NCBI RefSeq assembly: GCF_030463535.1
Contig: NC_132896.1
Location: 26,535,709-26,599,708, forward strand
Source: Salminus brasiliensis
Taxonomy: Eukaryota; Chordata; Actinopteri; Characiformes; Bryconidae
Direction of reading: 5' to 3'
Length of the DNA: 64,000 nt
The notes under the pieces were generated by a model. It had not been told where the DNA came from, did no database searches, and was given only the letters and a program-made list of their open reading frames with translations. A program made the position numbers and the translations under genes. Of this stretch, positions 10,540 to 23,904 are shown in pieces. Numbering within the stretch: the stretch's first letter is position 1; each line of letters opens with the position of its first letter.

Positions 10540-12500
10540 GGAGGAGGAGCCCAGAGGAGAGCTACACTCTAATTGGCCACCTGCCATGCCTCAGCTGGTG
10601 AGAAGACATAACCGGTGGATGGTTCATCTTGTGTTCTTTATACCAACCACAGCGGTCAGCAGAACTGCAGATGAAGGCTATTAAACCAATACGTTCAGTA
10701 AATGTAGCCCATATAAGGAAAATTTTCAGTAAAGAATCACAAATACATGGTAATATATTCATCATATTTAAATGCATTCATTATATTGCATTATTTTATG
10801 TATGTATTTTATACGACAGCAGAATTTTAGTTTGCAAAGCATATCAATAAATGTATGTACTTTAGTCTTTAGTTTTAAAATACAATCTTACAACATATTT
10901 GTATTGGATTTATAGTTTTATATGTATATTATTTGTGTGTGTATATATATTTGAGTAATATACATTTATTGGGCTGATGTTTATGTGTATGAGTATAATA
11001 TTTTAATACAGCTACAACACATACACTAAAACACATGCTTTAAATGTTGCTTTTAAATGTTCATGTAAATGTGTTTAACTGAAGGCCATACAGCAGTGCT
11101 AATGTAGCAGAGCTCTTGAGATCTAGTGAATTTGCCTCCTCCAGGCTAAAAATCTGCAGTGTTTTGGTTGACATAACTATTCACACTATTTGATGATTCT
11201 TTTAATATTATTACATCTTAAATCTGCATTTCTTTAGGTGTGGAAAATCTTTCGCTGTATTTGGTTATGTAAATTCAATGACATTTTGGTCTTCAAAAAC
11301 AAGAATATAACAAGGTTAATAATAATAATTTGTTTTTAATAAAATGTTAGTAATAATAAACAAGTTATAATTATATTTATTACATTAGATAAGTAATATT
11401 AGTAATATCAGTAGTATCAGTAATATTACTGTCACACGCATGAAATTTTTCCATTGCAGCGTAAAACTGCATGTGAATGTGTGATTCAGTTTATGTTAGC
11501 TAGATAACACAGTTATATTGGCAACGGTCGTTTAGCAAGCTTGTGTTATCAATTCCCCTTTTATCAGATAGCAGAAATATCATAATCATTGATAATATTA
11601 AACACAATACAAAATCATAATAAAAAAGTGATTTTATAAATGAAGTGATTTTACTTACATGTATCTACATTATGTGGCTGTTATCAGATTGATAAGTATC
11701 AGATCAAATCAAAACAGGTGTAAAAGTGAGTGAAAAAGCTAAGTGCATCGTCACTCAGAGTAGTACAAAAAAAGAACACATATATACAAAAATAGAAATA
11801 CTGAATTATTTACACTTATACGTATACTACAATATTGCTCTGGTTTAAAGCAGTTTACATGTACAGGTTTGATGAAATCTGAATGTTTACATTATTAACC
11901 AAAGGCACTGGATCGACTCAGTAATGGCCAAGACTCATTTTTATATGGAAAAAGGTGGAAAAGTGGAAAAAAGGTGATTAAAAAGGTTCAGACCATGATC
12001 ATAGTCAGAGACCATAGAAACCCACTACTCTAAGCTATATGTAGACTGCTTCTAATAGTACACACTACCATACTAAAAATCTAAGTTCACAAAGGTCAGC
12101 ATTCATCAGCACCGACTCTTAATTAAATGTGTTAAAACATTCTCTTTTTACTTTCTTCTTGAGCAAGATTTGTACGCTTTCATTTAAGCACAGTTCCTCT
12201 GTACTTTTCCCACCCTGGCTTTTATCACAGCGCTTTATTTTTGATGTGGCCTTCACTTGACCCTCACTTGGTGAAGATAAACTCAGCTTGTAAGTGAATT
12301 ATTTAGTGGCCCAGTATATTACTGTGGACTTCCCACAACTTACTGTGACACATGGGTAACCTCCAGTTCCATAAAACTGGACTATTTGGAGATTGGGAGC
12401 ACTTGAGCAGGTTCTGAAAGTCCATTATAAGAGAGCAGTGGTCAAGCAAAACCTTCTATGGACTCTGGAGAGAGCAGGACCTCCCCGCTTTAGGCAGTGG
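10540..12500. other. Intergenic AT-rich DNA; no gene seen
   Basis: Strongly AT-rich, with a short run of AGTAATAT-type near-palindromic repeats at 11390-11432. No coding exon or known repeat was recognised. Confidence 0.5.
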
Positions 12501-12505
12501 CAGCT

Positions 12506-12574
12506 TTCCTATAGGTTTGATTGAGAAGGGTTTCAGCGAATGTGATGAAGCATCTAATCCCCACATTGTGAGCT
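12506..12574 (+). repeat. Copy 2 of the same short unclassified repeat
   Basis: It contains gcagctttcctatagg, tgattgagaagggtttcag and gatgaagcatctaatcccc, matching the block at 10456-10537. The family is not recognised. Confidence 0.6.
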
Positions 12575-12579
12575 GTGCC

Positions 12580-15500
12580 AGACTGTGATACCCTGGAGAA
12601 CTCAGGAGAACTATGAAACTGGAAGGTTTTTTTCTGGCGTGATTGTCGTCAAAGGAATTGTGGTGGATTGTTCTCCAACCTATATCAAAACAATCTCTCT
12701 TTCTTTCTCGGCTGAGCTCTTCCTACACTGCTGAAACACTCTTTCTGTTCTGTTTTTTCTGTCCTGGACTGCTCTCTGGACCATCTGCATTCTTGGGCTT
12801 TTCGCTTTGCGTTTAGTTTTGTTTGACTCCTAAATTCTCAAAAATCAAGGGGTTCTTTGAGCGCTGCCACTAGTACAAAGAACTTTTTTAAACTTATAGC
12901 TGGTGTCAAGCATATGGCTGGTGGGCCTGAGACTGGTAAACATTCCGATCCAGCCTACCAAATGAATTTAGGATCCATGTTCTCATGGCTGCCAGAATAA
13001 TAGGGGCATGCAGGCTTTTCACCCACCACTTTTCAGAGCGCTGAGGCGACACCCCTCCACTTTTTGATTGAGTTCAGAATGGTTAAAAAACTACACTCCT
13101 CCATAACAGCACGGACCACTGACTTGTAGGCAGACAGGATCAGACAGGAGGTCAAACTCAGCGGCAGAACCAATCAAAATCTCAGTTTCACCTTGAGGGC
13201 AATGCAGGACATTTCCCAAACAGAGAAACCTGTGCCTTTTCGTGTTCAGTGAGAGGAGCTGCAGCATATTACCACCCCACTAAATGTTTTTACTGCGATT
13301 CCCAAACTAATATTTATGCGCTTGGTCACAGTTTATGGCCCACACTGTGTGAAATTCAATAAATGTCACTTGTAGTTCTTCTTAAAGCCACGTTTCCCCT
13401 CTTCAAAGTGTGAGCTAGCTATCTAAGTGGAGCCCAATTAACCTTGCAGGGTCAAAAACACAGCATTCAACACTGTTCAGGATTAGATTTATTGATTTAT
13501 TGTTATTACATTACATTGCTCTGACAGAGGCTATACTGTATGTAGAGCTGAAAGTTAGAGTGACACTTTTTAATAACAGGCAACAGCATCTTAAACATTA
13601 CCTGGTTTATGATTGTCAATAGTTATGTAATTGTTGCATCTGAGTTAATATGATTTCAGTTATGAGCCATATATATAATGGCTTACTAAAATTTGAATCA
13701 TCAATAATATTGTTCCTTGTTTTGTCATTTATTAAGAACTTCCCAAATGAGAACCCAAGGACATACGTTCTGGTTTTCATTTGGGCTACCCATACAGGCC
13801 CCAGATGGACGTGTTAGCTGGGTAGCAGCAAAACCTCTGACATCTTTGCTAACACAGCAAAACATGAGGCAAGAGAAACAACACAAGACACGTAAGACAG
13901 CTAGTAAGTTATTACCTGCTAGTCTAACAAGAAAAAGGCCTAGCTTGGCATCTGTCTCACATCCTTTAGCCCTTGTCAATGAACAAAATCCAGTCTGAGA
14001 CTTAGTCTTGACTGGTCTCTGGCTTGGAAACTCTCACTTTTTTTCCTCTTCCTCGCTTCCTCCTACAACATCTTCATTGACCTCTTCACAGCCTCTGCCT
14101 TGATGCCAGTACTGAGCCAGTTTGTACTTAAAGTTAGCTGAAGACCTAAAGTTGCTGGCGTGTCACGTGTGCCATGAAGTGTTACACAGTTCTCGTGAAA
14201 TGTTTCATGCAGCTCTACCAAAGTTACATACTAGTGCAGTAGCAGTGTTCCAGAATGGCAAAACAGAGATGCTGTTCTCCGTATTACAGTCAATGTAGGC
14301 CCACATCCCAATGATTTTGAAGCTTAAGGTAAGTTTGCTACATCATATATACATATACATTACATGGGAGTTCTTTAAATTGGGGGTCTTCACGTTCACA
14401 CCTATGTTGAAACAAAAAATGTCTAACAGGTTTTGTAGGCAAATGGACATGGTTTATTCTATCAGAGTCTTTATTTCTTTAACAACTGGTTGGAAAGGAG
14501 AATAATTAGTGTTCTGTTCTTTCCTGCTGAGCCCTGCAGCATCTACCTTACTACCTTATTTTTGAACCTGAGCAGTTTGTTCTAATGCTCCTGAGCCACT
14601 TTTAAAAGTGCAAAAACAGGTGCTGGAATAAAAAGAGCCTAATTAGACTCAAGCTGTTCTCATCATTGCGTTGCATTTTTGAGTACATATATTCAGAACA
14701 TTGCTCATTAATTTAGCATTTTTGTTTCCTTCTTAATACTGTTGTTGCAATTGAGTGCTTATGAGAGCATAAAAAATCATTTGTTCGTCCCATTCCTGAG
14801 TAACTGGGTAAGAAACGGCCAGCTGGTGAGGTCTAGTGCATGCAAAAAACAACGTTGAACTGCTACGCACCGTAGCAATGCAATAAAACACACACAAAGA
14901 GACAGAGAGGGAGAGAGAGAGAGAGCTGATGCCACACACACTGATGAACATACACAGTAATAGATTCAGACTGTACAGCTATATTTGGATCAATTTGTCT
15001 TGTCATGGATTCCTATTTCATTTTTCAATTTAAAAGAAAAGACCATATGCAGCTCAGTCCGCTAATAATTGGACAGGGGCATCAATTACATTGTTTTGGC
15101 TCTAACACATTGAATATGACACCCAGTTGGCTAAGAAACAACTGAGCAGCCAATTGTTCACTGGTGCACTCTGTAAAAAACAGGGCTGTGATTCCTTTAA
15201 CCCATTACTGCATTTATTATGAAGCACATATGAAAGAATGCTGTTATTTTCTTAGTGAAAAGGCAAAAGTAATACAAATGGAGAGCAGTACTGTGCATTT
15301 TTTTGCCATATGGCAACAATATGTCATAGTCAAACTGTATTCTGTGATATACAATGGGAATAAACAAATATGCTTCCACACAATTTGCCACATTCCAACA
15401 TCCAGGCATGAAAGAGTCATGTGCATAACTGCCAATCATACATAAATCCCCAACACTAATGTTCTGCAATTGCCTGGATATACAGCCCCATTTTGCTTAC

Positions 15501-15760
15501 ACTGAATTTGCATTTGAATGAAGGGAGAGTTTGAGGTGCATGTGCATGCGACAGGCGCAGTAGTGCGCACCTGTAGTGGACTATGCTGATTGGGTGTCCG
15601 CAGTTCAGTATCGATATGGTGCTTCTAAAGGGAGGACGGGACCACCAGGTCACCCAAGGAGGGGTGAACAGGCCCAGGTCAGAAACGCAGCAGGTCAAAG
15701 CCCCCGTGCCAATCAGTAGTGGGATCGTATGTGGGATCGTGCCTGAGCAAGATAGTGGGT
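12580..15760. other. Intergenic; no gene seen
   Basis: Open frames here (for example 13717-13998) show no recognisable domain and have no convincing splice context. A GA-rich run lies at 14897-14925. No mobile element was identified. Confidence 0.5.
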
Positions 15761-15764
15761 CTTT

Positions 15765-15905
15765 AGGGGCAGTGGTGGCTCAGTGGTTAGAGCACCACGT
15801 TATTGATGACCCTAACACTTTCTGCTCCCCGGCTGTTACAGCGATGGCTGCCTACCACTCTGGGCATGTGTGCTCACTAGTGTGTTCACTATACTGATGG
15901 GTTAA
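15765..15905 (+). mobile_element. tRNA-derived SINE fragment
   Basis: It starts with a pol III box A-like head (gtggctcagtggttagag), the same head seen at 35061. The body contains tctgctccccggc and gtgttcactatactgatgggttaaa, like the body of common fish tRNA-SINEs. A clear box B is missing, so the copy is decayed. Confidence 0.65.
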
Positions 15906-15909
15906 AGGC

Positions 15910-18355
15910 TGAGGTCAAATTCTTATGTTTTGTAAACTCCCCTCGTTCAGCTATTCCAAGGAAAAAATATACTCATTTTAAACTAACCCCACCATGTGGA
16001 GGCAGTACCTACGCCTGGCTAGCTCGCACTGTGGGTTTACATGCTTCACAATGGTTCTACATTCTAGCCACCAAAAAGTAAATTAAAACAAGTTCTGCAA
16101 AAAACACCAACTCACAAAAAATGCATTTATGGGACAAAATCTGTGAATACAAATCCCGAGAAGTATTTGTCCAAACATGGTCAAAATTCACATGAACTTG
16201 AAATAGAAAATTCACATTGGAATATATGAAGATGACCTGGGACCATGTTGGGACCTACTTGGACTTGTTAAACTGCATAAAATATCCATGTTACATTAGA
16301 ACCCTCATTATTCTGTGCCTTGGTGACCCCTACAGACTGCAGACAAGAAAATGGTTCTATATAGAACTAAAAAAGGGGTTTATTGATATCATGCTATGTA
16401 GAACCATTTTATAATGATGTCCATCACAGAGACGTTTAACCAGACAAGTAATCATTTAAATATTCAGATGGTTTTTTTTTCAGTTGTCATGGTTGTACAC
16501 GGAAACACTGCCAAAAAGGACCTTTGAATGACCCCCATTTAGTTTATCATTGACCCAAGTTAGAAACACTATAGAAACCCAACATAGAAACACAAATAGA
16601 CCATGAGAAGAAATGTGATAGCATGACAACCTTGAGTGTTCTATTGCCTTTATGCAGTGTATAACAGTTTTTACAAAATAAAGAAACTAAATAAATCAAA
16701 TAAGCCCTGAATTTTATACTGAATATGCTTTTATACTGTCAGTTTATTTTAGCAAAAAGCAGTTCCACAACAAATGAGTTAAAGCTATACAACGACAATT
16801 TGTAACAATTTTAAAACTCTCGACTAAGTGGATGTTTGTTAATCCCTTAAAAAGCCCATGGACATAAGTAAATAAGCACCGCTTAATTTAAAGCAACATT
16901 ATGCAGTTTTTTTTCCTTTAAATGACAACTTTGCTAGCCTATAAAAGTGAGAGTGGCATTTCTATCTTTGCTACTGCACTATGTGACTTTAGTGAAGTGA
17001 GCTGGACAAGGCTCCGAAACTGCATAACACTGCGTAACCCACGTCATATTAGTGTAAAACTGAATAATATTATACTACCACCTCAGTCCACATGCTTCTT
17101 TCACTTTCAGTGATGGTTCTGTATCTCTTAGCTTCCAGGAAATGTGTAGGGACCGCCTTTCGCCTTTGGAACGGGAGTGTTTGGGTTTGTTGTTGGCCCT
17201 TATTTGCATTGCCTGTTAGGACTATATTGGTTATATTAGATCTTTTCTTGATGCTAGTAACCTGTGGCTTGTTACACTTGCCAATTACTTTTTAATGCCT
17301 TCCTGGGCATTGTTAAATTACAGGCATGTAAGGGGGACCGATATTTACGAATATGCGCTTGGAGTGCCGTTAGCATGAGATATTGTCACTCTTAGCCAAT
17401 CCTAGCCACATTTCAAGGTCAGAACTAACTGTGGTATAATTAATGTCTGTAATGCTGTGTTAAGGCTAAACTGCTGTGCATTGTAACTTCACAGTCACTG
17501 TGCAATTTTGAGTCCAATTTGCTAAAGTCATAATCAGCCATTAGCAAAGTGTTACTGTCGGATTACTTACAGACTGTGCTGTATTTCACACTTGATGTCA
17601 CAATAATTCAGATGTTGGAAACCGTGGTGATTTGTTCTCGCATATGACAAGAGCTTCATTAAACCTTAAGCGTTCCTAAGTGTTCGTTGTTATCGCATAT
17701 GGTAGGTATTCATTATTCATGCTATACTTGAAACTAGCCTATTAAATAAATAAAGCTGGATCTTCACATACCAATTCCAAGATCTGCTAGTGTTGTTTTG
17801 TTTTTTCTTTAAAGCTTCCTGTACGACTTCTATCCAGGGCAGATGAACGAATCAGCACACACTGCCTGTTTTCAATTCCATACGTTTTCTTTGTTTCTCC
17901 ATCTCCACCATCTTACTTTGCAAATGTGTTGTGTCTTTATAGAGGAGAGCAGATAAGAAGGCTTGTATCAAGCGCTGGATCTGCTAGTAGAACGTCTCCC
18001 CGTCCGTGCATTTGAAATGAAATGTCTATTCATCTACAGACGCTGCCTTGTGAGAGCCATGAATGCAGAGGAAGATACACTCGTGCTCCAATTTCACAGG
18101 ATTCAGATGGGTTGACTGCTTTTAGTGCTGCTCCTTTTTATGCAACCAGAAGGCGCTAAAATCTTTATGCTGTTGGTTTGCAGAGACGAAAAAAGTGCCT
18201 CCTGAAAAAGGCCTGGGCAATTGGACCCTTTGTAGAATGTTTATCAGGCCAGTGTGCAACTCTCCTGCGATGCACGCCATCCTGAGGGCACTGTAGCTAG
18301 AGGATACGTACGGTATAATGAAGCTATGAGGGCGGTTCATTTGGCCATTCGGGCG
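15910..18355. other. Intergenic; no gene seen
   Basis: Contains a short palindromic MITE (16348-16410). A block beginning gcaacattatgcagttttt near 16890 resembles a multi-copy fish repeat from memory, at low confidence. No exon was recognised. Confidence 0.5.
16348..16410. repeat. Hairpin MITE-like element (GGTTCT/AGAACC type)
   Basis: The arms AAAATGGTTCTATATAG (from 16348) and CTATGTAGAACCATTTT (to 16410) pair over 17 positions with one mismatch. Shorter stretches rich in the same GGTTCT/AGAACC motif occur near 25130-25290, 31050-31150, 57095-57240 and 63466-63490. This suggests a family of palindromic MITEs. Confidence 0.65.
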
Positions 18356-18359
18356 CTAG

Positions 18360-18960
18360 GCAGCCGAGAGGTGGAGGCGATTAGAAATCCAGAACCTGGG
18401 CATTAATTGGCCATTTGCTACATGGTAAAATAATAACAAAAGCTGCTCAGCCTGGGCTGTGCTGCTCATGTGGTGCAGCACTCCTTAAGGGACAGCAGGC
18501 CCAGCTGCTGCATTGACTGGAACAGTAATGATTCCGTCTAGGTGATGGATGGCCCGAAGAAGCTTACGGAGTGAGACAAACATCTAACAAGCACGCAGAC
18601 CTGGCTCTCTCTCTCACTCTCTCTCTCTCTCTCTCTCTCTCACTTTCTCACTCACTCTCACACTCTCTCAGCTCTCGTTTAATCCCCCAGAGTCCCCCAT
18701 CAACTTCCACTCCTCTTAAAGATAATTAGCTGTAGCTTTGCATTCACAAGGCCACGTTCCACTTTGAATGGGCTATCAGACAGGAAGAGGAGAGATACGC
18801 TAATTGCGGGCGCCACATCGCGCACATTAAAGAGGGGCTAACTGCACGTGCGGCAAAGCAGCACAAAGCAGAGCTGGCTAACGAATGTGCATTAACCTTA
18901 CAGTGCTGTAACTAATGACCCAGAAGCAGCTACTGCTCCGTAAAGGAACAATGAACGCAG
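18360..18960. promoter_or_regulatory. Candidate conserved noncoding block
   Basis: A stretch free of recognised repeats apart from a CT microsatellite, with higher GC than its surroundings. It holds several homeodomain-type cores (ttaattgg, gataattagc, gctaattgc) and an E-box-rich part. It could be an enhancer, but that is inferred from composition only, without any alignment. Confidence 0.25.
18604..18660. repeat. CT microsatellite
   Basis: A run of CT repeats with a few CA interruptions. Confidence 0.9.
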
Positions 18961-20065
18961 TCTTCAGTAACACTGGGTGTTGCACTGTTGGGGACAATAA
19001 CTGTAAAAGCCAAGCACCCGATACGGAGGAGAAGGCAGTGGAATGACAGCGTAGAGCTGGTGTGTAAGACGCCGCACATTAAGTGGCTTGTGCAAATGGG
19101 GAGCGAACTGCATAGCTGTGAGTGTCAGAAATAGACACGGCCAGGGGCTAAGAACTTCCAGCTGTGTGTGTGTGCAATTCTCTCAGGTTGGGTCACCCAC
19201 GAGAGCATGTTTCACAACTGAGAAAGGTTGTACAGTCCAGAAAAAAGACCGGAGAGGATTACTGATGCAAAGAGGGCAAAAGAAATTTCTGGAGGATTTC
19301 AACAATCTTACTCAGTGAGCAGCTAGCAGTATAACTGTATCTGGTTGTGTTGAGTTTGTGTTTTTGGCAGGAGTAATCCTTCTAAACACAGTGCCTACTT
19401 AGTCTATGTCATTCACAACATCAAACCAACTTTTACACTAAAAATATTAACCAAACATCTGCAAAATGTTGGTATTCCCAGTTATAGAAAGCAAACACAA
19501 CTATAAAATGCACTTCATACAGTTATCCCAGCCAGAGGCATTTCCAAACTTTTGGAGGCCCCAAGCAAGACACTTTCCACGGTCTTCCCACGGCCTGAAA
19601 AGATTGCCAATGTGGATTGGCAATGCTAAATTGTCCCAGCATGTGTGCCCAGTCTGAGTGCCTGGGACCAGGATAAGAGGCTAGTGTGGGTGAGGTGGAA
19701 AAACTCTGCAACTCGGTCAGATCACAGGAAGGAAAAATTAATCCAATTGGATTGCATGATTAATCAAACTCAAGCAAGCCAATCATTTTACAGGTGGTAA
19801 ATTTGACTAACGAATCGAGTTGAGTGAAGTAAGGAATCAAGAGTGCAGGATTACTCAAAACCAACCAAACAGAGCTCAGCAAGAAAATAATCAACTTGCC
19901 CAATCAGAAAACAGGACTGACCATTTGAAAGACCTGTTAGATTGCAGGAACAACACATCATAGTTGTAAAACAAGCGAATCACAGTGCAGCACTGAAAAT
20001 TTAACCAGACAATCAGATAAAGGTACTGAACATTCAACTTGCCAATGAGTGCAATTATCAAAATT

Positions 20066-20109
20066 TTACATTTTTACATTTAAGGCATTTGGCGGACACT
20101 CTTATCCAT
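20066..20109 (-). mobile_element. SINE 3' tail fragment
   Basis: Read on the - strand it gives tggataagagtgtccgccaa followed by atgccttaaatgt. This is the conserved tail of a common fish tRNA-derived SINE (ataagagcgtctgcyaaatg). The same tail occurs on the + strand near 26370. Confidence 0.75.
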
Positions 20110-21773
20110 TTTTACTCAGACAAATACCCTTAGCTAGATACCTCTAAAGATACAAAAGATACCTCGAAACAATGGATTATTACTGTATATAAAATGAACA
20201 AAAATCCCACTAGTAGTTTGCTGGAAGGAGAATAAACAAATATTAATGGCACTCCCATTCTAATGGCTTAAAGCATTGTATCCAAATCTGCTGACAAAAG
20301 AACTTAAGCCACCATTTTACCCAGAAGCACTGGGCAGGCTATTACTAAGACGCTGCATCAGCAAGATTTGACCATCAGATGGCAGTCCACATATGTTTTG
20401 CAACATTAGTAGAACAATCAAAACTTTCCCCACACCAGTCTTCTCCTCCAGTGTCCTGTATCTTTCTCCACTTTCCTGCACATTTCTCAACATGGAAACT
20501 AGGTTTGTCTCTTACAGCTCATACGACAGCGGTTTTCATTTCATTTCAGTCTGACTTTCTATTAATGACAGTCCAGTATCAGGGTGGCGCTGGCAAATGG
20601 CAGATAAGGAGCTGATTCATTTCTAAGGCAAGGACTTGACGTGCAAGGCATTCCGCATTCCTTTGAGCTGAAAGTCCCAACCGTCAAATGTTTTCAATAG
20701 AGAGTGTATCAGGAAGTGGATGTACCATTTAACCTTTCTTGGAGCATCCTTCCTCTAAAACAACAACACTGTTTCTGAGATTTATTACACAGGATTTTTT
20801 GGAGGGGGTCAAGTTGATCTATTTTTTATCATTGGAAAATAAATTGTTGCTATAAATACATTGTTTAGCTGGATTTTACTGGCTAGTTAGCATTACTGTT
20901 ACATGCTAGCTAGAGCAATTTTTAGCAACTGTTACACACTGCACATTTGCACCTTGCTGTTTATAGTTCAACAAAGTTGCATCCACTTACACTAAATTCC
21001 ATTGCTTGGTTTCAATTGCTATAATATTAATCATAATTTGTTTACGTAGTTTACAATTTATTGCATTATTATTATCATTATCATTATCACTATGGTAGCT
21101 ATGCAAGGATACTCAAAATGGAGTGCTATGCCATGAGATATTGGTACTGGTGTGCTGGGGTCATAGGCCTGAAGCATAAAACACCCCAGTCCCAGTATCT
21201 AACAGTATAACCCTCACAACTGATTATACTACAGTTCTACTACTGATATTTGTTATTAGATTTTTAATGAAGACAAAAAGACTAACAAAAAAAAGTCAAT
21301 CTATGTCTACAAAGAAAAAAAACTCTATAAGCAAAAACTGCTGAGGAAGGGTCAAACTGCTCTCTGTTCTCTACTTTATGGATTAGTTTATTTTCTTCAG
21401 TTTTTGGCTAGTTTAACCATGCAAGCAGCACTCTGCTGCCCCCAGCTGGTGTAGAGAGTTTTGTTGTTTGTGCCAGGAGCATTTGCTTTGTTGTTGCCAC
21501 TCACTGATTGTACTTGCTCTTTGCACATGAGTTCTGTTAGCCATTCATTTGCTGGGGCCGCTGCTGGCCTCTGAGGTAATCCCACTACGAAGTCAAAACT
21601 AAGTGTGGTGTATTTAAATAATAAACACAAATGTCATTTTTGTCTTTTGTCAGAAGCTATCAAAGTGCAGATTTAAAAAACGATAGAGGTTTTATTTTCA
21701 TTTTAAAACATTTTTGTAGTAATTATTTAACGTATCAATTAAACATTGAAGTGTTGAAGTGAGTGGTATCACC

Positions 21774-22460
21774 ATGGCGAGAGCCGAAGAGCTCTCTGAA
21801 GCCTTCATAAAGAAGGTTGCAGATGCCTATGAGTCTGGGAAAGGATTTGAAAAAATAAAAATGAGCCAGTTGGAACTTGCCATTCCACCACCCTTAAAAT
21901 AATTATCAAGTGAAGAACATTTAAAACAACTGCCAACATGGCCAGGTCAGGCCGCCCTAGCAAGTTCAGCCCAAGAGCAGATTAAAATATGCGTAGTCTC
22001 CAACAAGCCGAAAATGTCAACATGGGATGTACAGGTAGCTTTTGCCACAGCTGATGTCAAATTACTGCACCTACCAAAGAGACTGCAGAAGTTTTATTTT
22101 CATAGGAGGAAGGAAACCTTTGCTGCCAAAAATGAAAGAAAAAAAAACATTCGAGCAAGACTTAAGATTCATCTGCTTAAAGCATGTTGTTTTGGTTCTT
22201 ATCTAAGAGGTTCTCTGGCAATCTTTGAGAATCAATGTTGTTTAGTCTTTTTCTTGTAGTCTTGGGCTCAACTTGCTAAGGTGTCCTGGCCATGTTGTCA
22301 GATATATCAAATCCCTCCTCAGACTCATTTGCATCTACAACCAACTTTCTGAAGACCTCAGAGAGCTCTTTGGATCTGGCCTTCACCAATCAAGAGCAAG
22401 CCGAACTAAATGTCCTGAGGTTCAAATAAGACCAGAGGATCCTCCAGAATCATCTCTAAT
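21774..22460 (+). pseudogene. Tc1-like transposase relic (N-terminal part)
   Basis: From ATG at 21774 the reading MARAEELSEAFIKKVADAYE is followed by ESGKGFEKI, like the N-terminus of Tc1-like transposases. After frameshifts come a segment reading like WRTFKTTANMARSGRPSKFS, the GRP-type hinge between the two DNA-binding subdomains, and a segment on matching relics that begins RLQKFYFHRRKETF. There is an in-frame stop near 21900, and the DDE catalytic domain is absent or unrecognisable. Confidence 0.6.
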
Positions 22461-23227
22461 CATGTTCTAATCACCTGCAGCTGACATGCTGCACCTGATT
22501 CTAATTTTAGGCATTTAAAGTAGTAATAAATGTTCTAACTTTACAAGAAACATTTTTTTGTGTTTAGTTATATTACCTCCAAATTTTTCAAATAAAGATC
22601 GAATGTCCAGATGTTCCAGTATGTTAAAGACAAAGGTTTTCATGGGGTGTCCTAACTTATAAACTCATGCCAACATGTACCAGCACTTTAGTTGCTACAT
22701 CTACCAATAGCTGTTCCTCGGCTATAGTATTTAGCAGTCAGCTGACTGTGTTGTATTCTCATAATCTATCAAAAGTCAACCTAACTTTGAGCAAAGGCCA
22801 GGTGTTAGCTGGATTATGCATTAATAAGTGCATTTGTAAATACTGATTAAACAAATATAGCCAAAGCAGACAGTGAGTGGGTGTGTTGTTATGTACGCCT
22901 GCCTCACTGTGGCCCAAAGACAATACTTATAAGTGGGTAAGCTTGTGCCTAAGGCTGGAACATATGAGTGATTCAAAGGGTTTGCTTCATTTAAAGATCC
23001 TGCTTCTGTAGATGACTCTTCTTTTATATATGGCAGACCAAATTTAGATGTGCTACTTTAGCGTTATTTATACACACATGTATGTACACGTACATACATA
23101 CAAACATACATTTAGGCACAAGATATTCGGACTATGTCTGCCCTGTGGTGAGGACAGGTCACTGATGAAAGAGGCCACTGCCAATAGTCGTCAAATGCTT
23201 CATTGCAAAAGCATATTATGTGGTTGG

Positions 23228-23345
23228 TACAGAGTAGTGGGTAACACCGCTGCCCTCTATGTGTCGGACTGGGCTTCGATTTCCTGTCTGAGTAAGAACA
23301 CCACACTATACAAATAATAGTCCTGGAACAGGAGAGTGCAGGATT
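23228..23345 (+). mobile_element. tRNA-derived SINE head
   Basis: The box A-like agtagtgggtaacaccgctg is followed by the box B-like gggcttcgatttcc and then the body ctgagtaagaacaccacact. This is the order expected of a tRNA-derived SINE on the + strand. The tail is not present here. Confidence 0.7.
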
Positions 23346-23756
23346 GCAGGAACCAGGGAGGACAGGAGATGTCTCTGCCCCTCGATATTGAAAAGACCTA
23401 CCTGCCCCGGCCCAAATAAAACTCCCAATGTCATGTTGCAGTTCTGCATTTTTACAATTCTATGTAAAATACATTGCTTGTATTGTGTCAAAAATGATTG
23501 ATATGATTTGACAGTGATTGATATGATAGAGGGTGTTGTGTTCCCTGTCATTGTTTGAAGTTCTGGCGTAACAGAGAATTTCTTGTCACGACTCGCAAAT
23601 CAACCTTGGACACATTGTAATATAAACACTAAATACAGGACACTAGAGGTAGCTGGAAGCAGATGACTAGACAGTGTACTGTCTCTAAAAGCTACATCAC
23701 AGAAAGCTGTTACACAAAATGGTAACAAAGAAGAGGCCTGACACATTGTTTCACAA

Positions 23757-23832
23757 TAGTCAAGTCAGATTCATTTGTATAACGCTTTTTTACAACTGTT
23801 GACGTCACAAAGCAGCTTTACATAATTAGTAA
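23757..23832 (+). repeat. Fish interspersed repeat fragment
   Basis: The sequence caagtcagattcatttgtat, aacgctttttt and cacaaagcagctttacat matches, from memory, a very common teleost repeat (caagtttatttgtatagcgc ... aaagcagctttacag). Its class is uncertain. Confidence 0.55.
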
Positions 23833-23904
23833 TTAATAAAAGACATAATGTAAGACATTACATGAATAAATCTACAAAAAATCTTCTAGCCTAAAATATA
23901 CCTG

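Noticed and set aside
13717-13998. 93-codon open frame as a possible gene
   Set aside because: There is an equally long frame on the opposite strand, no recognisable domain and no splice or promoter support.
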